Positions 55,323 through 62,995 of a stretch of 64,000 nt of DNA are shown piece by piece. This stretch comes from Marinospirillum sp035271045 (GTDB lineage: Bacteria; Pseudomonadota; Gammaproteobacteria; Pseudomonadales; Halomonadaceae), in the NCBI RefSeq assembly GCF_035271045.1, contig NZ_DATESC010000008.1:36852-100851 (forward strand), in the 5' to 3' direction. The translations under genes and the position numbers were made by a program. Each line of letters opens with the position of its first letter. Positions within the stretch are counted from its first letter, which is position 1. Under the pieces are notes generated by a model that did no database searches, had not been told where the DNA came from, and worked only from the letters and a program-made list of their open reading frames with translations.

Positions 55323-55530
55323 CTATTCAACCCCAATAAACCATTTTGGCTGCATAACTTCGAAGTCCAGCCGAATGTTTTCTGGCAAGGAAGCTGCTGA
55401 GTCTATAACCAATGACTTGCCATCAATGCGTTTAAATACCTAGGTTATTAGCTAGTGCTTTCATTTCTGAGTAAGTCTTGCCAAGAATATTGGCAACCGC
55501 TGCATAGTATTTCCCTTTTAACTCAACTTG
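55323..55530 (-). pseudogene. Remnant of an unidentified small gene
   Basis: Two protein-like pieces in different frames: ELKGKYYAAVANILGKTYSE and the following KALANNLG in one frame, then FKRIDGKSLVIDSAASLPEN through KWFIGVE and TAG at 55323 in the next. The break sits at CTAGGTATTTAAACGC (about 55428-55443), where restoring GT would join LG-V-FKR in one frame. No start can be assigned, since the upstream frame is closed by a TAG near 55531. I do not recognise the family. It lies directly upstream of the broken restriction gene on the same strand, so it may be another lost part of that import. Confidence 0.55.
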
Positions 55531-55616
55531 CTAAGCCTTCTAAAACCTACTGGTCACTAAGCTAAAAATGTGTTTAAGTAGCAAGCTATTTAACCGAACT
55601 AAGAGGTTTGCCGCTA

Positions 55617-55940
55617 GTGGTTATTAGTAAGCGATTAGGGCGAGTTGTTTTACTGCTGTTACTCGTGTTTTTTAGCACGCTACAGCAGGTTTCTACACCA
55701 GTATTTAATTGCAAAAGCGCCGACAGTTATAGTTACCATAATCCTAATGCCAATACCAAGCCTTGCCATTTAATTGATTGCATAAGCAGCGTAGCGCATT
55801 GTTGCAGCAATGTTATGTGTGACACCCCTCAGTTAGCAATATTTGAACAAATCTCAACCCCTATTAACTTACTAGGCTATTTCTTTAGCTCTATAGAAAT
55901 TACTCCTAAAACACCACCACCCAAAATAACTGGGTGTTAA
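55617..55940 (+). CDS. Small Cys-rich exported protein, unknown function
   Basis: 107 residues from GTG 55617, which has AAGAGG about 10 bases upstream; the frame also offers TTG at 55608, too close to that site. A hydrophobic N-terminal helix (about 7-22) looks like a signal peptide. The mature part carries CHLIDCISSVAHCC and a later NVMCDT, a Cys/His cluster suited to metal binding, and ends in a Pro/Lys-rich tail with a final Cys. It stands 33 bases before a DUF411 gene on the same strand, which supports a role in copper or other metal handling. No family recognised. Confidence 0.62.
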   Translation: MVISKRLGRVVLLLLLVFFSTLQQVSTPVFNCKSADSYSYHNPNANTKPCHLIDCISSVAHCCSNVMCDTPQLAIFEQISTPINLLGYFFSSIEITPKTPPPKITGC

Positions 55941-55973
55941 TTGTTTATTTTTTAATAATTCAGGAGTAATCAA

Positions 55974-56414
55974 ATGCAAAGAAATATTATTAGCTTTATC
56001 TACCTTGGCCTACTCAGTATTTTTAGTAGCCAACTTATTGCAGCACCCATCAATGCCACCCTTCACAAAGATCCTAATTGTGGTTGCTGTGTGGAATATG
56101 CCCATTATTTAGAGAAAAATGGCTTTAATGTTATCTCTAAAAACCATGCCAATATGACACTTGTCAAACAACGGCTTGGTACACTAAAAGCAGCTAGTTG
56201 CCACACAATAGAAATTCAAGGTTATGTTGTTGAGGGGCACGTGCCTGTTGCAGCAATTGAAAAAATGCTTAAAGAGCAGCCTGATATTAAGGGGCTTTCC
56301 TTACCAGGTATGCCTTATAATTCACCAGGAATGGGGCCTGAAAAGAAAGGTAGCTTACAAATTTTAGGGCTGAATGCACAGGGTAAACCAACTGGGGTGT
56401 ATATCACTTTATAA
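55974..56414 (+). CDS. DUF411 domain exported protein (metal-related)
   Basis: 146 residues with a signal peptide (cut near LIAA, residue 24) and a DUF411 domain: KDPNCGCCVEYAHYLEKNGF, then CHTIEIQGYVVEGHVPVAAI and GLSLPGMPYNSPGMG. Members of this family are found in copper/silver resistance clusters and the CGCC and Met/Cys-rich positions suit metal binding; no reaction is established. AGGAG lies upstream of the ATG. Likely one transcript with the Cys-rich gene before it and ended by the hairpin at 56444. Confidence 0.85.
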   Translation: MQRNIISFIYLGLLSIFSSQLIAAPINATLHKDPNCGCCVEYAHYLEKNGFNVISKNHANMTLVKQRLGTLKAASCHTIEIQGYVVEGHVPVAAIEKMLKEQPDIKGLSLPGMPYNSPGMGPEKKGSLQILGLNAQGKPTGVYITL

Positions 56415-56443
56415 GCTAGCATGAATAAGTAATAAAACTAAGA

Positions 56444-56476
56444 AAGCTAGCCACAATTTTAAATTGTGGCTAGCTT
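56444..56476. terminator. Strong palindromic hairpin after the DUF411 gene
   Basis: AAGCTAGCCACAATTT and AAATTGTGGCTAGCTT form a 16-base perfect inverted repeat around one base. It lies 30 bases past the DUF411 stop. Poor U tract on the plus strand, so it may be a weak terminator or an mRNA-stabilising hairpin. Confidence 0.55.
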
Positions 56477-56576
56477 GGGTACATAGCTTGATCAGCAGTC
56501 TTTTTTGACTGACTCGTCCGACTCTAAAAGCACCTTCTGCCCAACAATATCTGATTTACGCATCAAGCTCGTTAAC

Positions 56577-56717
56577 CTATGCACCTACCTCTTCTATAGC
56601 CAAATCAACTTGCTTAGCCTTACTAATGTATTTGGGTTTGTTGGATGAAACTAATTTAGCATTGGCTTTTTTTGCACGCGATTTTAATATTTGATTAGCT
56701 TTTTTACGACGATTCAT
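56577..56717 (-). CDS. DUF2986 family small basic protein
   Basis: 46 residues, too short for most gene finders. The sequence starts MNRRKKANQILKSRAKKANA, continues with KPKYISKAKQV and ends EEVGA; this Lys/Arg-rich opening and the PKYISKA block are the hallmark of DUF2986, a short protein of gammaproteobacteria with unknown role. An AGGT lies upstream of the ATG. It is the only coding element in the 449-base gap between the DUF411 gene and the SLC13-type permease gene and points away from both. Confidence 0.8.
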   Translation of the reverse strand: MNRRKKANQILKSRAKKANAKLVSSNKPKYISKAKQVDLAIEEVGA

Positions 56718-56863
56718 AGATACCTACTTAATTAAATTTTAAATGTGCGTTAAGATTTCTAGGTTCTTACTTTAAGTTACTTTACTTTACTTAACTCAGT
56801 TAAAAAAACAGTACACTTGCTTAAATTTCTAACCCTATCATTCGTTTACCTTTAGACCCTACC

Positions 56864-58696
56864 ATGAACTTACCTTTATTTTTTGTTTTAAGCCTATTAT
56901 TTTTAGCCATTGTTTTATTTGTGCGTAACCGCCCCCGCATGGATGTTGTGGCTATTTTAGTTTTGCTAGCACTGCCTTTAAGTGGCGTGTTAACAGTACA
57001 CGAAGCCTTAACTGGGTTTAGTGACCCTAGCGTGGTGGTGATTGCTGCCCTTTTTATTGTGGGTGAAGGGCTGGTGCGTACCGGCGTGGCGTATCAAATT
57101 GGTGAAAAACTCCTTCACCATTCAGGAAACAGTGAAGCCAAATTAATTGTGTATTTAATGCTGGCAGTCGCTGGATTAGGTTCAATTATGAGTTCTACCG
57201 GTGTTGTAGCTATTTTTATTCCTGTGGTGCTGAGTATTTGTGCGCGTAACAACATTCACCCTAGTAAGTTAATGATGCCGCTCAGTTTTGCTGGATTGAT
57301 TAGCGGTATGCTGACCTTGGTTGCAACGCCACCTAATATGGTGATTCACAGTGAGTTGGTGCGGCATGGTTATGAAGGTTTTAGCTTTTTATCTTTCACG
57401 CCAATCGGTTTAGTGGTGTTGGTTTTGGGAATGGGCTATATGCTAATCGCTCGCCGGTGGCTGGTGAATGAAAAAAGCCAAGCTGCTGCCGGTGAACCCC
57501 GCCACACCCTTGCCGATTTAGTGCGTGAATACAATTTGGACGGCCGCCAATTACGTTTAAAAGTTAACCTTAATTCAAGCCTAGTTGGACAAACGCTAAA
57601 CGAATTAAAATTGCGTCGTCAATATGGTATTAACGTGATTGCAGTTGAACGGCAAAGGCACTTTAGGCGTTTGTTATTAGGCGCAACGGGTAGCACCGAT
57701 TTACGCGCAGGCGATTGGTTATTGGTGAGCTTGGTTGACCCAGACTGTGACCTAAGCAGTGCTTATGCTGAACTGGGTGTTGAACCCTTGATATTAAGGC
57801 AAAGTTGTTTTGCAGAACATTCACGCAGTCTTGGTTTAGCCGAAGTGTTGCTACCGCCCGATTCACGCTTGTTAGGTAAAACCATTCAAGAACTGGGTTT
57901 TCGTACCCGCCGTCAATTAAACGTCATTGGTTTAAGACGACAACAAAGCGCCTTAGAAGGCCTGCTGATTGATGAAGAATTAAAAGCGGGTGATACCTTG
58001 TTAGTGGTGGGTAGCTGGCAAAACATTCAGCGTTTGCAAACTTATAGCCGTGACTTTATTGTTTTAAACTTACCCGCTGAAAAAGACAACAGTGCGCCAG
58101 CTTTAGATAAAGCGCCTTACGCTTTGTTTAGCCTAGCCGTAATGGTCGGCTTAATGATTAGCGGCCTAGTACCCAATGTATTGGCGGCGATTATTGGCTG
58201 TGTTTTGATGGGTGCTTTTCGCTGCATTGATATGGACAGCGCCTATAAATCCATTCATTGGCCCAGTCTAATTTTAATTGTGGGCATGATTCCTTTTGCA
58301 GCTGCTTTACAAAAAACTGGCGGGATAGACTTAGCCGTACAAGGCATGATGAATGTGTTTGGAAATTCTGCACCTAGAGTGATTTTGGTCGTCTTATTTA
58401 TAGCGACAGCAACCACGGGTTTGTTTATTTCTAATACAGCAACCGCGGTACTTTTTGCGCCCATTGCCATAGCAGCAGCCGATGCCTTTGGTGTTGCGCC
58501 AGCAGCTTTTGCCATGACCGTTGCCATTGCTGCCTCTGCGGCTTTTATGACACCCGTATCATCGCCTGTGAACACCCTAGTTTTAGGGCCAGGGCAATAC
58601 CGTTTTAGTGATTTTTTACGTATTGGCGTACCTTTTACAGTGTTGATATTAATAACCACAGTATTATTAGTACCGCTGCTATTTCCTTTTAATTGA
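56864..58696 (+). CDS. SLC13-type permease with two TrkA-C (RCK_C) domains
   Basis: Inner-membrane transporter of the divalent anion/sodium symporter group, 610 residues. Two sets of membrane helices (about 1-200 and 415-605) surround a cytoplasmic part with two RCK_C domains (about 220-300: LNELKLRRQYGINVIAVERQ; about 320-400: GKTIQELGFRTRRQLNVIGL). Conserved permease motifs are FSDPSVVVIAALFIVGEGLV (part), STGVVAIFIPVV, ATPPNMVIHSELV and near the end SNTATAVLFAPIAIAAA (part). Substrate may be sulfate, dicarboxylate or another anion; not determinable. Confidence 0.88.
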   Translation: MNLPLFFVLSLLFLAIVLFVRNRPRMDVVAILVLLALPLSGVLTVHEALTGFSDPSVVVIAALFIVGEGLVRTGVAYQIGEKLLHHSGNSEAKLIVYLMLAVAGLGSIMSSTGVVAIFIPVVLSICARNNIHPSKLMMPLSFAGLISGMLTLVATPPNMVIHSELVRHGYEGFSFLSFTPIGLVVLVLGMGYMLIARRWLVNEKSQAAAGEPRHTLADLVREYNLDGRQLRLKVNLNSSLVGQTLNELKLRRQYGINVIAVERQRHFRRLLLGATGSTDLRAGDWLLVSLVDPDCDLSSAYAELGVEPLILRQSCFAEHSRSLGLAEVLLPPDSRLLGKTIQELGFRTRRQLNVIGLRRQQSALEGLLIDEELKAGDTLLVVGSWQNIQRLQTYSRDFIVLNLPAEKDNSAPALDKAPYALFSLAVMVGLMISGLVPNVLAAIIGCVLMGAFRCIDMDSAYKSIHWPSLILIVGMIPFAAALQKTGGIDLAVQGMMNVFGNSAPRVILVVLFIATATTGLFISNTATAVLFAPIAIAAADAFGVAPAAFAMTVAIAASAAFMTPVSSPVNTLVLGPGQYRFSDFLRIGVPFTVLILITTVLLVPLLFPFN

Positions 58697-58765
58697 ATTT
58701 TAAGGCTAAACCAACAAGTGCAACTCATTAAGTTAGGATAGGTATCCTTAAACCACCCACTGAAT

Positions 58766-59920
58766 TTAGCCCATAGTTATACGCTGTTGTTGCTCTAAAG
58801 CGGCTTGTAATTCTTCTTTCAGGGCTTTTAAGTAAGCGTCAACTTCTGCTTGGGTTTCAATATAAGCGCCTTTCGTTTGCTGGTTAAAAATTTCAATGGG
58901 GTTAATGTGCGTCACGGTTTTTTCAGGTGTATTAACCGTTGAATTTGGTATAGCAAATAAATCATTTATGGCTGACTCAGGTTGTGTAAAAACTGGCGGC
59001 GCTGTTTTAAAACAAGCAAAGTCTTCGGTCATAGGCTGGCCGCCAAGTTTTATTAATTCTTGGTTGCCTAACTGCTCGTTATTACGCACCCACAAAGGGC
59101 ACCACTGGTGTTTAAGGTTTTCATTAGCGCCTTCCCAAGTGCCGCCTTTAATACCTGATTTAACGACAAGAACTGTTTCAGACAAGGCATAAATGGATTT
59201 ATTTCTTGCCATAGCATTACCAACACTAAAGCCTGCTTCTGGGTAAAAGGCGCTAAGTAACAATAGTCTGTTGTCACGCAATCCTTCACGGTAAGCTTTG
59301 CTGGTTGATGTGCGTAATAAACTGTCTGCTAGCACGCCTATGCTTGAACCCCCTTCGTCTAAAGCCGTTAACATGGCTGTTTGGTCAATGCCCTTAGCGC
59401 CACCTGATACCACCACAAACCCTTGTGAAACCGCGAGTTTAGCTTTGTTTTGAGTAAAGCTTTCATCGTCTTGGGTAATCTCACGGGAGCCAACAAAGCC
59501 AATAGCAGGCTGATTCAGTAGTGCTAAATTACCGATAGTGAAAAACACCGGCGGGCGATTATCACCCAGTTTTTCACGAATTTTTTGTGGGTAGTTAGCG
59601 CAGGCACGAGTAATTAGATTAACGCCTTGCTTAGTCCACTGCTCTAAGGCAAAAGCCATGCTGCCACCCCGTGCTAGTAATTTTTTTAACCGCTCGGTGG
59701 TTATTTCGTTTTTCTTAGCGCCAGGTTTAGGGTCTTGCCAGTGTGCTAAAACCTTTTCAGCACCTTTAAGTAGGCTAGCTGGCGAGTAGTTATTCTGGTG
59801 CAGCCAAACCGCTAAACGTGAATATTGCAAAGGCGTTAGAGGCCTCACGTCTTTTACTTCACTTTTATTGAAGTAGCAGGTAAGCAATAAAATGGCTTGG
59901 GCTGTTTCTGTGTAATGCAT
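58766..59920 (-). CDS. DprA/Smf-like DNA-processing protein associated with a RecQ helicase
   Basis: 384 residues from ATG 59920 (MHYTETAQAILL); the frame is open upstream into the RecQ gene but that part reads through its end and is not used. The Rossmann-type DprA domain (about 120-310) has YPQKIREKLGDNRPPVFFTIG (part), IGFVGSREIT, VVVSGGAKGIDQTAM and ARNKSIYALSETVLVV (part). C-terminal about 80 residues are polar with no recognised domain. It is not the housekeeping dprA (that gene lies near topA/fmt in this group) but a divergent copy that starts 6 bases past the RecQ stop, so the two form one operon. Function of such RecQ-DprA pairs is not established; a defence role is inferred. Confidence 0.82.
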   Translation of the reverse strand: MHYTETAQAILLLTCYFNKSEVKDVRPLTPLQYSRLAVWLHQNNYSPASLLKGAEKVLAHWQDPKPGAKKNEITTERLKKLLARGGSMAFALEQWTKQGVNLITRACANYPQKIREKLGDNRPPVFFTIGNLALLNQPAIGFVGSREITQDDESFTQNKAKLAVSQGFVVVSGGAKGIDQTAMLTALDEGGSSIGVLADSLLRTSTSKAYREGLRDNRLLLLSAFYPEAGFSVGNAMARNKSIYALSETVLVVKSGIKGGTWEGANENLKHQWCPLWVRNNEQLGNQELIKLGGQPMTEDFACFKTAPPVFTQPESAINDLFAIPNSTVNTPEKTVTHINPIEIFNQQTKGAYIETQAEVDAYLKALKEELQAALEQQQRITMG

Positions 59921-59925
59921 TAATT

Positions 59926-61756
59926 TTAACCTTGTACGCTGGTACTGGTAAGGGTGACAGGGTAAACAGCCCCTGAGTTTGCACGCCGCAAAGAAGGAAT
60001 ATAGGTTAACCACCTAGGTTGTTGTGTAAAGGGTAGTGTGCGAATCATGGCAACCATAGGTGCGATTAGTTCATCACTAAAAGCATTGGCTTTTTTACCC
60101 TCAGCAACCAAGCTCCCCCAAGTACCATCACGCCAGCGCGATAAGGTCAGACCGGGTTCCGAAATAAGGTTGGTGTCTTGGTAAGGAAAACGGTAGGTTG
60201 CAAAAGCGGTTAAAGTCATGTCTTTTGATGCACCAAAGCGTTTTCTGGGCTGAATGGGTAGGTAGCGGTGTTTAGCAAATTCTTTAGCTGCTTCAGATAA
60301 ATGCTCTGCTACGGCCGTGCTTAAACTTTCACTTGGTAGGCAATTAGCGCACTGACCGCAATCTTCAGCAAAGCTATCATCCAAGGCGTTGGCTAAAAAC
60401 TTCATTAAACAAGCGGTGCTGCGGTGATAACTTAATAGCTGCAACCATTCATCTTTTTTAATGCTTGATAAGCGTGCAATGCGCTCATGGGGCAGGGTGT
60501 AGTCCGTACTGGTGCGATAATAGGTTGCCTTGTCTTTATAAATGGGTGCTGGATCAGCAACGCTTAAAAATTTAAGCACCTTGTCTATATTCGATGAAGA
60601 AAGGTTAGTGTGTTGCTCCATTTCAGCTTTTTTTAAGCCGTTTTCAGCATCTTCTAGCGCATTTAAAAGCTCAGTCACTTGTTCTGCACTAGGAAAAGCG
60701 GCTTGAATAAAATGGTTTTGGATGACTTCATCTTCATAACCCATCATTAAAATACCATAAGCATTATCAATGCCACGCCCAGCTCGCCCTACTTGCTGGT
60801 AATACTCAATAATGTTGCCCGGTGCTTGATAATGAATAACAAAACCTATGTCGGGCTTGTCAAACCCCATACCCAGTGCAGAAGTGGCAACCAGCACTTT
60901 AAGGCGGTTGTGAATTAAGTCATCTTCCAAAGCTTGGCGTTCATTGTTATCAGCTTGGCCGTGGTAGGCTTTGGCGTCAATGCCGTGTTGCTTAAGCCAG
61001 TCGGCAACCAGTTCACAATCACGGGTTGTTTTGGTATACACAATGCCCGTGTGGGGTAACTTGGGTAGGGTATTAACCAGCCAGAGGCATTTGTGGAAGG
61101 GTTTGTAGGCGCAGTGATTCACGCATTAACGCCCCACGCAAGGTTTTCATTTCACTACCAATTTGTACCTGAATGTCGTTTATTACTCGATCATTGGCAG
61201 TTGCTGTGGTCGCTAATACTGGCAGGTTTTTTGGCATGGCTTGGATGATGCCAACAATGCGCTGATAATCAGGTCGAAAATCATGCCCCCAATCAGATAT
61301 ACAGTGCGCTTCATCAACAACAAATAAACCAATATTGGATAGAACTTTGCTTAAAACGTTTTGCACAAACCAATCATTGCCCAACTGCTCGGGTGAAATA
61401 ATAATGGCATCGGCTTTTTGCTGAATAATTTGCTGTTCGTTGTACTGGCGCTCGGTTTTGTCTAATGATGAGTTAATAGTGATGACATTTAACCCAAGCT
61501 TAGCAGCGCTAATAACCTGGTTACGCATCAGTGCTATCAAGGGCGAAATAATAATGGTAGGGCCTTTGCCTTGCTCTCGTAGCAATATAGTTGAAATAAA
61601 GTACACCGCACTTTTACCCCAACCAGTTTTCTGTACAACCAGCATTTTGCTGCTATTGGTGACTAGCTTATTAATTGATTCATATTGCCCATCATGAAAA
61701 CTGGCTAATGGGTTGTTGGTCATTTGCTGTAAACATTGCCTAGCTTTATTTTGCAT
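59926..61756 (-). pseudogene. RecQ-like helicase (originally with C-terminal phosphoribosyltransferase), frameshifted and internally deleted
   Basis: The first frame (61756-61073, AAGGAG before ATG) codes 227 residues with Walker A KTGWGKSAVYF, DEAHCISDWGHDFRPDYQRI and ending RESLRLQTLPQMPLAG. The second, overlapping frame (to 59926) resumes with WLVNTLPKLPHTGIVYTKT, helicase motifs GMGFDKPDIGFVIHYQAPGN and QQVGRAGRG, and the zinc-binding CGQCANC. The join lacks several residues expected between LQTL and WL, so a small deletion with frameshift is likely. At the C-terminus, PRWLTYIPSLRR, the start of a phosphoribosyltransferase domain in this family, runs straight into ANSGAVYPVTLTSTS, which resembles its end, so the catalytic middle seems deleted. 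GWGKS-type RecQ proteins of this kind are often fused to such a domain. Confidence 0.78.
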
Positions 61757-62021
61757 ACTGCTCTCCTTAGCGATTAAAAATTCAACTCTTTTTTAAACCT
61801 GCTAGCTTAGCTAGGTTATTTTTCTGTATCCTCTTAGTCTAGCTGGTAGATGTTCACTTAAAAAGCATTAAAAAAGTATAGCCACGCTTCTCAAGAGGGT
61901 TGACGACCGCTGCAAGCCCTCTAATAACCACTGTTGGAAAAAAGTTTAGGTTATAGTCATAATGCTTGCCGTAAATCAGATAAAAAATGCTCTAAGCTAA
62001 AAAATTAAGGGACGCCAGCGT

Positions 62022-62966
62022 ATGTACTTAAGGATTCTAATCTTATTTTTAATTTCTCTGTCGCTCAATGCAGCAGAGATGGTTTGGGATACTGATTCAA
62101 CAAAAAAAGTAAAAAAAATAAGCGATAGTGAGTACCAGTCTGTTCTTGATAGTTACCTAAAAGCTAATACTCTTAAAACACAGCAACTACTAAACAAGCT
62201 AGGTTATTACTTGAATGATTTAGACGGAAATTATGGCCCTCCTACAGCTCATGCAATAAAAAGCTATCAGCGTGATAACTTAAAAATTCAAGATGGCAAA
62301 GTAAGCAATAACTTGATTATTGCACTAGAAAAATCATATCAACAATATTTAAAAGAATTAAAAAACAATAAAAACCTTACCGTAGAAAACTATAATACAG
62401 GGTTTGAAGCTGCTAAATCAGGTAATTACGAAAAAGCGGCACGGCTTTATAAGCTTAGTGCTGATCAAGGCTATGCAAGTGCACAAGTTAACTTAGGTGT
62501 GCTGTACCGATATGGCCAAGGTGTAAAGCAAGATTACTATGAGGCCACACGGCTTTTTAAGCTTAGTGCGGATCAAGGCTATGCAAGGGCACAAGTTAAT
62601 TTAGGCTTGATGTATTACCATGGCCAAGGTGTAAAGCAAAACTACCAAGAAGCGGCACGGCTTTATAAGCTTAGTGCTGATCAAGGCTATGCAAGTGCAC
62701 AAGTTAGTTTAGGCTGGATGTACCGATATGGGGAAGGTGTAAAGCAAGATTATCAAGAAGCAGCACGGCTTTATAAGCTTAGTGCTGATCAAGGCGATGC
62801 AACTGCACAATTTAATTTAGGCTGGATGTACCGATATGGCCAAGGTGTAAAGCAGAATAACCAAGAGGCGGCACGGCTTTATAAGCTTAGTGCTGATCAA
62901 GGCCATGCAGACGCAAAGAATAACCTTGAATTTTTATGTAAAGCCCAACCTTCTGTTTGTAGGTAA
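62022..62966 (+). CDS. Exported peptidoglycan-binding and Sel1-repeat protein
   Basis: 314 residues: signal peptide (about 1-18, cut after LNAA), a peptidoglycan-binding type 1 domain (about 45-110: QQLLNKLGYYLNDLDGNYG, part, and AHAIKSYQRDN), then five Sel1-like repeats of 36 residues (about 130-305; ARLYKLSADQGYASAQVNLG, part; MYRYGQGVKQD). The repeats are almost identical at DNA level. Sel1 arrays mediate protein contacts; partner unknown. It ends with FLCKAQPSVCR, two cysteines that may pair. A lipoprotein gene follows 29 bases later on the same strand. Confidence 0.88.
   Translation: MYLRILILFLISLSLNAAEMVWDTDSTKKVKKISDSEYQSVLDSYLKANTLKTQQLLNKLGYYLNDLDGNYGPPTAHAIKSYQRDNLKIQDGKVSNNLIIALEKSYQQYLKELKNNKNLTVENYNTGFEAAKSGNYEKAARLYKLSADQGYASAQVNLGVLYRYGQGVKQDYYEATRLFKLSADQGYARAQVNLGLMYYHGQGVKQNYQEAARLYKLSADQGYASAQVSLGWMYRYGEGVKQDYQEAARLYKLSADQGDATAQFNLGWMYRYGQGVKQNNQEAARLYKLSADQGHADAKNNLEFLCKAQPSVCR
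62436..62942 (+). repeat. 108-bp tandem repeats coding Sel1 units
   Basis: Five consecutive copies with starts near 62436, 62544, 62652, 62760 and 62868; each contains GCTTAGTGC(T/G)GATCAAGGC. The high DNA identity indicates recent duplication or gene conversion, and the 36-codon unit keeps the frame. Confidence 0.9.
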
Positions 62967-62995
62967 GTTATTACTAATTGCAAAATGGATTTAAA

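Noticed and set aside
55309..55607. Insertion sequence remnant upstream of the restriction gene
   Set aside because: No terminal inverted repeats or transposase-like residues; the readable pieces do not look like a transposase.
58255..58728. 157-codon minus-strand frame opposite the SLC13-type permease
   Set aside because: Shadow of a membrane protein gene with biased Ala/Lys/Thr composition and no support.
59921..60013. Upstream extension of the DprA-like protein
   Set aside because: Those codons overlap the end of the RecQ gene and do not resemble DprA; the ATG at 59920 starts the family-like part.
61060..61130. Programmed frameshift joining the two RecQ frames
   Set aside because: No slippery heptamer or downstream structure was seen and residues expected at the join are missing.
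62436..62942. CRISPR-like array
   Set aside because: Repeats are 108 bp, contiguous and coding for Sel1 units; there are no unique spacers.
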